Assembly (NCBI GenBank): GCA_009746045.1
Contig: RPFO01000072.1
Span: 3,421,237-3,485,236, forward strand
Length of the DNA: 64,000 nucleotides
Direction of reading: 5' to 3'
From: Mesostigma viride
Lineage: Eukaryota > Streptophyta > Mesostigmatophyceae > Mesostigmatales > Mesostigmataceae
The notes beneath the pieces are model-generated. The model had not been told where the DNA came from and made no database searches. It saw only the letters and a list, made by a program, of their open reading frames with translations. Of the stretch, positions 36,112 to 46,231 are shown one piece after another (the stretch's first letter is position 1; each line of letters begins with the position of its first letter). Made by a program: the position numbers and the translations under genes.

Positions 36112-38126
36112 CTACTTAACAGGGCATGCTCCATTCGGACAATCGGAGGAAAACATGTCCTCGTAGGACATGATCCCCGAGTATGATACGGGGCGCAAAG
36201 ATGCCACATAGGACTCGAACTTCGTCTTGGTCACCACTTCCTGTGGGAGATATGCGTACCCGAGATCGGCCGCGTTCTTCGTCGGATCGCACCTCAAAAG
36301 GAACGAAACCCCGACGTACTCGTCCCAGTGCCGGTCTAGCCAGTCCAGGATGGACGGGATCTCGCTCGGGTCATACGAAATCGTGCAGCTGACGTTCTGC
36401 TCGCAGAAACTGTCCATGACCTCACGATATCTCTCGAGCTGATCGACGGCAGTCTCGACGTTCACCTCGACCTCCTCCACAGTCCCGTCCTTGCGAGTCA
36501 CCGTCTTTTTGACGAAAGGGACGTTGTCGAAAGAAACTGGGAAAGTCACCAACACCGATTCAGGCTCGAAAGGTTTGTCGATGACGCGGTATCCCGCTTC
36601 CAAAAACCGCCGGACAAGCTCGTCGTGCTTCGAAAACGTGACGTTGTTGAAAACGTACTTCCCAAGCGGCTTGTGGATGCCTTCTGGGACCTCTCCCCAC
36701 TCCTTGGTGGACATGATCTTGGAAAGCGTCCCGCTCGGCTTGATGCACGTGACGTTCTTGGGTAGAGGGCGGTGGAGTTCCATGGCCATCGAGTAGGCTG
36801 CCGTCACGATGATGTTGCGCATCCTCCTGAAATCGTACGACTGAAGGTCAGGCCTCGTGACGATCCCCGTCAGACCCACTCCGCAGAGGTGCAGAAAGCC
36901 GTTGTTGAGATGCCACGCCTCTTGCAGAATCTCGTCCTGCAAGTTGACGCACGTCTGGCGGTAGTTCATCCTAGCCGTGAGGTATAACGACCGCTCGAGG
37001 TTTCCCTTGTCGCACGCGCGAAACGCAGCGAGGTTGACTTCGGAAAGGTTGCAGAAAGACTTGTTGCCTAACAGGATCTCGGAACATGGATTCACGCCCG
37101 CACACCACGGTGCGCGACGGAGAGCGGTCTCCATGTTGATGAGCCCCGGCTCGCTGCCACCCGACTCGAGCATGATGTCGAAAATCTCGACGAGCTGATC
37201 GGTAGTTGGCTTCGAGTAGAACACGAGACTGTTGTTAGACTGCTGCCTGTGCGGATTATCCTTCCAGAACTCCTTCTTCGCATACGCGAATTCGCGCCAT
37301 TCAGGAGACCCGTACTTGATAAGAGCGATCTCCGCCGAACGACGACTGCTCAAGATCGTTCCGATGTGGTTCACGATGTCGACAATGTCCATTTTCGTCA
37401 ACAGCTGGTCGGAACGCTTGGACAGAAGTCGGGCGATCTTTTCGAACGCGGTGGCAATCTGCGCGTCTCCGCTCGATGTCCATGCGTACCCGGACAGCCT
37501 CTCTCCGGCTGGTCGGATCTCGCTGAAGTCGAGAATGAGCGTCTTGGCAGGGAACTTGCCCGCAAGGAGTTTGCCTACGCTTTTTGCCCAAGCGATAGCT
37601 GAATCCCCGACGCTGATCGTCCAAACCTTCGACTCGCTGTCGAACGTCTCTTTGTTGATCTCTCGCCCTCCCTTAGTCGTGCGTTTGGACCGAATCACCT
37701 GCACGTCGTCGATAGCGTTTGCAAACCCGTTGAGCGTTCCGGTAATGGGTGCGAATCCGACTCCGCATCCTTGGAGCAAAAGCCAGGTCACGTCCACGAC
37801 GTCGTAGACCGTCTCGATGTTTGTGAATGCGCAGTTGAACATTGAGGACTCTCTTCGCCGAGAAAGTTCGGTGCCGCCGAGCCAGAGCGTGCGACCAGCA
37901 GGTGCCACACGGCGAGAAAGAATGAGAGAGCGAACCTCTTCGAGCTCCGCTTCCTCTTGTGCAGTAAGGTTTTCGCCTTTGGCTCGCACCCACAGCCATC
38001 GCTGATGGGACATGACGCGGTCGACGACCTGCTGCCATGTCTCGAGACCCTTTCCTCCCTGGTCGAGTGGGCGGTGGTAGGTACGTAGGGCGATGCCATC
38101 GCCCTATCCGTAGGAGTGGTGTCCAT
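36112..38126 (-). CDS. Class II (adenosylcobalamin) ribonucleoside-triphosphate reductase, N-terminal frameshift
   Basis: The open frame 36112-38013 (633 residues) carries the full catalytic set of monomeric class II reductases: C61 in MFNCAFTN, N308/C310/E312 in the NPCSEI motif, C321 in FCNLSE, and the C-terminal pair C625/C630 in CPNGACPVK that re-reduces the site. Upstream, the expected RTYHRPL and TWQQVVDRV segments lie in the same frame without a start, while an ATG start (MDTTPTDRAMAS at 38126) is in another frame, so one shift separates them near 38080. The enzyme makes deoxynucleotides from ribonucleoside triphosphates, needs vitamin B12 and no small subunit. Most eukaryotic DNA viruses use class I instead. 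An internal start at 38013 would lose the allosteric N-terminus. Confidence 0.85.
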
Positions 38127-38185
38127 GGCCGCGGGTGCTTGCATGCCTCGTGAAGAGAAGAGACTTTTATCGTTGCCGGATAACC

Positions 38186-39055
38186 TTACATGCGAGATCC
38201 GGAGAACTGAATGACGACGCCGATTTCGTTGCCGTCGGAATCATAACCGCCTATGGTGACGTAGAAGGAGTCGCCCGATGCAAAAGTTTGAGCGTTTAGG
38301 AGTTTTTTTGAGCCCACGACGGCAAATTTGCCGTTCAACAGAATCTTATACGAGTCAGAAATCGAAACCGTGTCAGAAAGAACAATCTGTCCGTTTAAAG
38401 CGTTGTGTACGGTAATCAAGAACTGATGGTTTGCTAACGGTTTTGAAGGCACGTTGTTTGCGCTTACGGCGATTGTGTCTATGGCAGCGGAAAACGGAAA
38501 AGCCGGCAACAGAATATTTTGAGAACCCGATCCCGTGACAGCGGTCACTGTCGTGGACCCGTCGAGTTGTGAACCAGAGTAGTGAAATACCTCAGTGGCG
38601 ACTGGAGTGAACACGTTCGCGTTCACCCATTTGCCGTTCAAGAAATTCAGAACTTGTCCGGTCTGAGGGTTGTTAATTTCCACGTCTGAAATGCCTTCAA
38701 GCACGCTAGGAGTGAGACTATCTATGTACGCTTTGTTAACCGCGTCGTACGGAGTTAGAGGCGGGGATTGGACCATAACTTTGCCGCCTTCCGATATTGT
38801 TAACGAGCGACCAGGGGATAGCAACACGTCCCGATGGAACACAAATGTGCCAAGGGGTGCTGCCATAGAAGGCCCTTGCGAAAAATCTGTCGAAAAGTTT
38901 TGGATGTCTTCATAAGCCCCCACTGCAGAATATCTACGTATGGATAGATTCTGGTTATCAACCGTGATTTGAAATTCGCCCACTTCGGGACCTAACGCGA
39001 CATCGTTTACTAACATCAACGACCGGGTGCGAAGGGTCCCGGACGTGGTCGTCAT
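38186..39055 (-). CDS. Phage-fibre-like virion protein (289 residues)
   Basis: Start chosen at ATG 39055-39053 (MTTTSGTLRTRSL) after an AT-rich leader; the frame is open a little further upstream. The middle part has PYDAVNKAYIDSL followed by ISDVEINNPQTGQVLNFLNG and KWVNA, a pattern typical of phage tail-fibre and other trimeric fibre proteins. The C-terminal half is beta-rich. It lies directly after the LamG/SPRY gene on the same strand, whose N-terminal piece has the related DHLVPKAYADLFPG. Likely part of a surface fibre or adhesin. Confidence 0.6.
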   Translation of the reverse strand: MTTTSGTLRTRSLMLVNDVALGPEVGEFQITVDNQNLSIRRYSAVGAYEDIQNFSTDFSQGPSMAAPLGTFVFHRDVLLSPGRSLTISEGGKVMVQSPPLTPYDAVNKAYIDSLTPSVLEGISDVEINNPQTGQVLNFLNGKWVNANVFTPVATEVFHYSGSQLDGSTTVTAVTGSGSQNILLPAFPFSAAIDTIAVSANNVPSKPLANHQFLITVHNALNGQIVLSDTVSISDSYKILLNGKFAVVGSKKLLNAQTFASGDSFYVTIGGYDSDGNEIGVVIQFSGSRM

Positions 39056-39125
39056 TTTTGCGTAATCATCAATTAGATTCCATAAAAAAATAATTACGAA
39101 ATAGACCCGCAAAAACGGACTGAAC

Positions 39126-40481
39126 CTACGTAGAGATGCTAGCAAACACGAAACGAACAGGGCCGGAGAAATCGGCAGGATGGTTGTACTCGAGAGATGT
39201 GGAACCGGTCCCTCCGCTCGCAGCTGCTGTTGTCGGAGATGACATGGAGTGCATTTCGGAGACGCGGTACGGCCTATCTTTGCCCGTAGAAATATACTGC
39301 CTTATTTGACTGCCAGATCTTTGAAACGCTACAAAAAAGGACTCGCCGGCCATAGGAACGCGAAGTCCAGTGCTTTCGATGGACACGAGGTTGCGTTGAT
39401 ATCCTTGACCTCTTGCGTGGTAGAATTTACCAACTCCGCTAGCCGGTAAAAACGAGGCGAGGCCCAGTCGCTCGCCGGTTCCGTAATTAAGGTACCTCCC
39501 AAACACATTAAGGTTCGGGTCAGTGACGGTAAGAACGTTGTCGTACAAAAACGGCCTAGCAGAGTCGTCCACCATCACGACGCCCGTGTTGATGTCCAAG
39601 GGCCGAACTCCGGACTGCTGGTATTGAAACAAGACGGCAAAGTCGACGCCAGTGTTGAAACGAATGTCCGTGAACACGCACATGCGAGAATGTGCTTCCT
39701 CCAAACCCTTGATGGAGTAATAACTTCCGTTGAGCGTGAACAGATCGTCGGCGGAATTATCGGGCCCGAACTCAATCGTGTCTACCGCTGAACCCCCCAA
39801 AACCGTGGTTTGGTCCCACGTAGGGTGAATAATGCCAAATGTTGATCTCGCCGAATCGTCTCCAGAAAACGCGTACCACGAATAACCAGAGGGAACCGGA
39901 AACTTTGAAACCGTACGTGTCGTGATTTTTGAGCCAATAGGGAGACTTGCAAACAACCAATAGGTCTTCAAAGGTGTGAGGCTTGATCCACCCGTTCCAT
40001 CCGCAGGGTTTCCAGAGTTGTCCCACGTGCCATTTCGTCCGATCCATATTTTAGCGTCCGTATCGATAGCAAACATGTACGTCCCGTTTGCTGTGATAGA
40101 AGGCGTTAGAGCGATGCTTTGGCCAGCCCCGTCAAACCTGTCTACTCCAAGCGTGAGGCTCCCCGTGGTAACCCCTGTAACATCGAACTCGAAATAGAAA
40201 CGGCCGTTGGGCAGAAAATCGCGCATATACACTCTTGCAGAGTTCCCGATGCCGTTTTCCCGTGCGGAAAGGCCGTTGTCAAGGAACGACACGCCGTTAA
40301 GATTGGAAGCCGAAACTGTGCCAGAGTTCATCACGTGAGTTCCATCCTCGTCCCAAGCATGGCTGCCGGGTATGTGGCCGTGAACGCGGATCAAATCCCT
40401 GCCCGAGCCCGACGTGTGTAGGGGTCGTTCATCGCAAGAGCGAGGCGGAGAGGACGAAGCGATCCGAACACGCCGAGACAT
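39126..40481 (-). pseudogene. SPRY-like C-terminal part of the giant LamG protein, frameshifted
   Basis: 451 codons. It overlaps the end of the 40391-43205 frame by 90 bases in another frame. The overlap region has no good start context, so it is best read as a continuation after one shift near 40430. RFYFEFDVTGVTTGSLTLGV, then YMFAIDTDAKIWIGRNGTW, resembles a SPRY/B30.2 or concanavalin-like fold. The later SFFVAFQRSGSQIRQYISTG matches a segment near residue 660 of the adjoining frame (DVWGHWRMYLSAGTKRPRDL), indicating an internal repeat. Confidence 0.55.
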
Positions 40482-43205
40482 AAAACAATGTCGTCGATCT
40501 CAAACGAAGGTGATGTCCACACCCCGTCCCGTCCGCCGATGAAAAGGGAAGGGAGAGAAGGGAGATTAGGACTGTTTATCGTTACCGACGACCCCTGAAT
40601 CCCGTCAACGGCGACTCGGATTGTCGACAATAAACCGTCCGTCTCGAAGGTCACAACGAGGTAGTGCAGGTTTCCGTCAGCCAAGGTGACGCCACCTGGA
40701 AGAGAAAGCAACACGTTGGAACCTTGTGGCGATCCAATCCCGTTTTTACGAGCGTGGATCGTTAGCGAGGAAGATGATGACAAAGAAATCTGGTAGAAAT
40801 TCGCAGCGTCCCCGTAACCGATGACCGCCCCAGTTCCTGTTGTCTTAAGTCGAAAACCGATTGAAAATGGACTTTCGTTGTTAGGAAACGTCCCTGGCAG
40901 ACTTGCAAACGCTCCCGAAGAAGACGAAGCCGCAATCTGTAGCATGTTATTAGCGAATAATGAAGGTAGCACAGGGACGATAGTTGCTCGCCCTCCAGAC
41001 CCGTTGTTCAGGCCAGATCCGTTTGAAAACGACCATCGGCCTAGAACTTCGCCTCCCAGGAGACCTGACTCATCAGGGTCGGTCCACGTTCCCAAAGAAA
41101 AACAATTTTGAGTCGAAATTCTCGTCATCTGCGACAAATCGCGCGGTCGTTTTGTCCCTGCGCTTAGGTACATCCTCCAATGGCCCCAAACGTCTCTTGT
41201 CGATGCTAACCAATATTTGCTGCGTTCGCAAAAGTTTTCGTTGAAACGCAGACCAGACAAGGGGTCGAACGATCCCGTGTAAACACCTGCGCGATTGTTA
41301 AGCCCGACTGAAGTGTCCATAAAGAAAAACGAGGCAATCGACGGGTTGTAAGCCTTAGAAAGATCTAGGGCGTCCATTACTTGGTTGTTGGTGAGACTCT
41401 GGTTCCAAAACCGCACGTTATCCCAGTTTGCCTGGTCGCAGGTCGGAAAGCGTGCGTTCGTTCCAAGGGTAAGCGTTTTGGTCGTCAAGGTTTCGACACT
41501 TAGCGATGGTGCATTGCTCAAGGTCTTCAGCTCGCCGTCCACGTACATTTTGAAAAGCGAGTTGTTGTTCGTCGAATCCGCGGTCCTGGTAACGAGAATG
41601 CGATACATCTGATTCGCATTAAGCGTAAGATTGTCGCTTGTCGCAACTTGCGCAGAAGATGAAGATAGATACACTTTTCCGGTCGAGTCGACGTGTAAAA
41701 AGTAGCACGAGGTAGAAGGATTCCCTAATGCCCAAATGCACGTTCCTCGACTCGCAGACGCGGTTAGAGTAAACTCGACGCCAATCGAAAACGGGTTCGT
41801 ACCGCCCGAAAACCCGTCTGAAAGAGCAACGCTTGCGTATTGGGTGTTCCCGCCCTTGTCCTCGGGCATTTGAAGAAGGTTAGAAGCGTAGAAAGGCGCA
41901 GGGGAAAGCGTTAGAGAGTAACCGGACACTGTCCCTGTATTTGCCCCCGACGCACTGTTGAAATTCCACAGAGCTTGCGAAAGCGGAGACGCGGTTTGAG
42001 TGTAAATGTGATCCACGTCCTTCTGCGTCACTTCAGTGTTCAAGAAACGGACGTTGTCCCACCGCGCCTGATTAGCCAGCCGGAAACGAGCGTTTGTACC
42101 GATTCGAAAGTCTTTCGTTGCGAGATTGTGACGGATTAGGAGAGGTGAGGTCTTCAAAGTCTTCGGCGCGCCGTTGATCCACAATTTAAACAGCGAGTTA
42201 TTCGTTGACGAGTCGGATGTCCGGCTTACAACAATGTTGTAAGTTGTGGAAACCAAAAACGAGTAGTCGTCCGAAGTAGCGACTTGATTCGTATCGTCGC
42301 ACACTAGAAGTTTTCCCGTAGAGTCGACAAGCAGGTAGTGACATGCAGTCCCCGTCCCCGGCTGGCCGTATGACCAGATGCATGTGTAAGGGTGCGAGGT
42401 ACTAAGAAGCGTAAAGTCCACGGCAACCGTGAACACAGACGACGAGAACTCGGTCCCGAGAGTAACAGTTGCGAACTTTGAATTCCCGCCAAGATCTTCA
42501 GGGATCGCAAGTGATCCAGATGCGGCGCTAGTGGTCTGCGAAAGAGTCAGTGCGCTGCCGGTTGCCGAACCCGTGTTTGCGCCGTTGAAAGCATCAAAAC
42601 TCCATCGCCCGATAGGGCTTATTTGGATACCGGGAGTTCCCAGTCCGAGCATCGAGTTCACCATCGACTGTGTGAACGCCGTGTTGAAGTAACGAATGTT
42701 GTCCCAACGACAAGGGTGGCAAGAACTATATCTTGCGTTGGTACCGAGGCGAATCACTTTGTTCGTGATATCAGAATACTTGATCGTCTGAAACCCGTAC
42801 GTCGTAGATCCTGTGTTCAGCGTCTTCTGCACCCCGTCAACCCAAAGTCGAATGAGAGTGTTGTTGTTGGTTGCGTCCGAGGTTCTCGACACGGTAACAT
42901 TGTACCATCTTCCGGTGACAAACTTAAATGTGTCCGTGGTGTACGCCATCGCGTTGCCTGAACCGATTTCAAGCCTGCCTTCTAGTCCAGTGCTCCCGTT
43001 TACGTAACAAAAGTGACCGTTTCCAGAACCCGTGACGTCTCCATACGCCCAAATAGTCGTCTGGTTCGCTCCTGAGAGGCTGTCAAAGTATATGTCTGTG
43101 GATATCGTAAAGGCGTTCAAACCCGCTTGAAATCCCGACCCGAGTGTCACTTGAGCGTAATGAGTGTTTAAACCAGTGTCAATATCGGTTTTCAGCTGCC
43201 CTGCC
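40391..43205 (-). pseudogene. LamG-repeat adhesin, middle/C-terminal portion (3' of retroelement)
   Basis: About 938 codons. It contains the rest of LamG-like module 5, then modules 6, 7 and 8, each about 200 residues. Each opens with a W-F/N-F-D/N-..G-N-G pattern (GRWSFDAFNGANTG, ALWNFNSASGANTG), has an S-F-x-I-x-x-x-F strand, an SLFK-x-x-x-D/N-G signature and closes with a WDNVRF-N phrase. Residues upstream of the first ATG (43150) are in frame right to the retroelement border at 43205, which shows that this is the continuation of the gene ending at 51376. Concanavalin-like modules usually bind carbohydrate. Confidence 0.75.
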
Positions 43206-43849
43206 AGTTAGCATATTGGTGATGCAATATGCTAAGCATGTCATACTTGAAGTGGCCTTTCCAACGCCGTGCTAAACGCCTCATTTGGACAAGGAACTTG
43301 AGAGTTATCAAGTCCCGAAGTAATGCCGCCGGACGCTACAGCAGTACCAGGACTAAGGACACGTGAGGGACAGGGCACGTGGCAGTGTTGGGTGAACCAT
43401 CACACGTTACGTGTCACAGGACCGACTGTCACTAGGAGGTACTGTGGTCAATATTGGTTGATGGTACCAAGAATGTCACAGGACTTCAGGACTGGCAGTC
43501 CTGCAGGTCTGGGATGGACGGGTACTTGTCATGACGGATAAATCCAGAGCGTTACTGTCATTCATGGAAGGACAGACGTCCTGGATTGATGCAACCAAGG
43601 AAATTGACAGTGGCGGACCTGCCAAGGCGTGCAAGGCCTGGCAGCAATGGTGAGACCTAGAAAGGCTCGGACACAGCAGTGGCCAAGCGTCTTTTCCCAA
43701 CACCGTCCGTGGGTACTGCCGCCTCAGGCTAGTGACCACAGGGTAGTGAGGCAACTGTGGTAAAGGTTAAAAGCCGCTGGTTGAAACCATGGCTCCATTC
43801 ATCACATCTTGGGAAGACCAGAAACTCACTGATCCGCGTTCATCTAAAT
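43206..43849 (+). repeat. 5' LTR of the copia-like element
   Basis: 644 bp. It does not begin with TG or end with CA, as most LTRs do, but with AGTTAG and ends CTAAAT. Its first bases form a perfect palindrome, TTAGCATATTG-gtgatg-CAATATGCTAA (43208-43235). The limits are set by the match to the second copy and by the CTGCC target duplication. Confidence 0.88.
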
Positions 43850-43873
43850 CGTATTACAGTCTGGTCGACGGAT

Positions 43874-44838
43874 ATGTCGAATTCGGACTCTGAAGCTAGG
43901 ACAAACACCTTTGCGCGTGCAGCAACGGTAGCGGCGTCCAGTCCAGTACCCGCAGGAGGGCACGAGGACTCGGAGGAAGTGCGCCGAAATATTCGTGCGG
44001 TGTCGGCACCGGGCGAGTACGTCCGAGGAGCAGCCGAGCAGCTGCTGAGATTTCGCGAGGACCTCGCGGAAATCATCAGAAGGCTGCCAGCGTCTTGGCG
44101 GGCTGGCCACACAAACGCATTCGCGTTTGAGCAGGTGGTCACTCTGCTTTTGCAGATAATTGCCATAAGCCTCGGGGGTGCCCGAGAGATAAACGACCTT
44201 GTCGCCAATCTCCGCCTTGGGGACGACTACACCGGCGTGCCAAACGTGGTGCAGGTCGCCCGGACAGGCGGGAGGCCATCGTTCGTGGCAGTACGCAGGC
44301 GTTGGTGGCAGAGTGCCAGAATCTGGCGCACTCTGTCTTAGAGTTGACCAGAGGCGCTGCTGATCGTGTCTTCATTACTCTTAATCCCTTCTCCATCTAC
44401 ACTAGTCGGGATACTCCACATTCTCGCCGAGAGTTAAACCAGCTAAGTTTGACTGTCGACGTGGTTGGCGGTCGAGAGGTCTCAGCCGACGACGCCTTCT
44501 ACGACTTCGTAGATCAGCCGGAAGGGGCGGTAGTACAGCCGGCCCAGAGGCGTCACGAGGGCGACGGCTCTCAGGAGGGCCGTGAGCAGGCGCAGCGGGA
44601 CGAGCTTAATCGCTACCACATTGACGACAACGTTGGTTTAGGTGAGGCTCATTTGCTGAGGTGGGGGCGTTCTCGCTGGATACGTGATTACGCGTATGGT
44701 TTGAGGCTTCCGGTGGTTATTAGGCCTGTGCCTACTCACGACGACCAGGGGCAGCCATTGAATCCGGTGGAGGGACCGTTCCACGAGCCAGCACCTGCAC
44801 CGGTTGCAGGAGAAGCTTCATCTGAAAACGAGGCTTGA
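43874..44838 (+). pseudogene. First retroelement ORF (Gag-region, frameshifted)
   Basis: ATG 43874 (MSNSDSEARTNTFARAATVA) runs to 44340. An overlapping frame from about 44302 continues with LVAECQNLAHSVLELTRGAA and ends at 44838. A shift near 44310 probably joins them into a protein of about 320 residues. It is acidic at the end, with no zinc knuckle. An extra ORF before the nucleocapsid Gag is unusual for copia elements; its role is unknown. Confidence 0.45.
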
Positions 44839-44906
44839 GGGGGTGGAGGATAGGTGGAGAGTTTGCTGTTTTCTTGTTGCAAAGTTGGTCGCAGCCATTG
44901 TATATA

Positions 44907-46229
44907 ATGCCTAGGAGGGCAAGCCGGGGTGCGGCGACATTCGAGGAGCAACGGGAGCGAACGGCAGAGGAGGACATCGCCAGAGAGGAAGGGGAGGCGA
45001 TGGAGGAGAGGGGCGTGGAGGCGCCAGCTGGGCAACCTATCCCAGAGATGGACCCCAGAGCCGGGAGAACACACAAGCGGTGGCGTGATGGGCAAGCTGA
45101 GGCGGAGAAAGTCAAGCGTGCCAGGCGACCTACGGATGCAGTGGTGCTCACAACGCCTGGTGAGGAGGACGCCATCGTCACCCCAGGTGTGCGCTGCAAA
45201 GCAAGCTGCTGTTCACGATAGGGTGTCTGGTATGTTGCCCGAGCGTTTGGAGGCTAGGATTGACCCTCCCCAGGCACCACCAGTGCGTGTGGGGAGTGTG
45301 TTGCCTGGCACCCGTCCATTTTCTGATGCTGTGACAGTCATGAATGGGCAGAAAGCGCTCAACCCTCCCTGAAGCAAGACAACCTGGATAAATGGCTTGA
45401 TGACATGAAGCTAGTTGTGGGCTCTGTCGCAGCAGGTGTGGATATTGTCAGGGTGTTTCACTCTTCCACCGCAAACAAGGGGTCGTCTGAAAGGGTCAAT
45501 GACATGGCTAGGCATGCTCTGAAAGAGGGGCACACTTGGCTGCAGTTCCTGGATGACATCAAGGAGGAGTTTTCTGACAGGGTTCACAATCTCACCATGG
45601 AAAAGAAGAGAGAATTTGATGAGTTTGAGATCAAGGGTGAGGTGGCTGCTGAGCTGGCCAGGTTTGAGTTGATCGTGGAGGCAGGCAAGAAGCAGGGCTT
45701 CAGTGTGACAGTCAGGGCAGCAGCAGACCACTTCTTTGATAAGATGGGCTTGTCAGAGGAAGGTAGGGCTACTGCTAGACAGCTCTGTGATCTCACTGAT
45801 GGCACCTGGGGGGCTCTGAAGCGTGTGATACTAAACTTCAGGACCCGGGTCCCTACCTGCAAGGGTATCAGTTCTCAGGGAGGGTCAGCGTCTCAGGCTA
45901 GCCAGGGCAAGAACCGTACCCCATCTGGGACACGGTATGGCAGCAGGAGAAGGAAGCAGGCCCAGAAGGAGCAGAACCAGGGTGGTGGAGGAGGTCAGCA
46001 GGGGAACCAGAATCAGGGGAACCAGTCTGGCAACCGTAACAGCCATCAGCAGGGTAAGGGTGGTGGCCAGGGGCAGAATAACAATCAGCCTCAGGCAACC
46101 AGAACAAGCAGGACAGCAAGGCCCCAGGGGGAGGGTCTGGCAAGAGCAAGTGTTTTGCTTGTGGCAAGGAAGGTCACTGGAAGAGGGATTGCCCAAACAA
46201 GAAGAAGGGGCAGTCTGATCAGAAGTGAC
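44907..46229 (+). pseudogene. Retroelement Gag with CCHC zinc knuckle, frameshifted
   Basis: Begins MPRRASRGAATFEEQRE at 44907 and changes frame near 45195 and 45365. The long capsid-like part is open to 46232 (KLVVGSVAAGVDIVRVF..., ATARQLCDLTDGTWGALKRV), followed by a Q/N/G-rich tail. The zinc knuckle CFACGKEGHWKRDC (46151-46192, pattern CX2CX4HX4C) lies in yet another frame than the capsid part and ends at a TGA at about 46226. So at least three shifts separate the pieces. Gag coats and packages the element RNA. Confidence 0.65.
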
Positions 46230-46231
46230 TA

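Noticed and set aside
36036-36119. A separate tiny membrane peptide gene
   Set aside because: Hydrophobic frame without any start codon; better explained as a frame-shifted tail of the preceding small gene.
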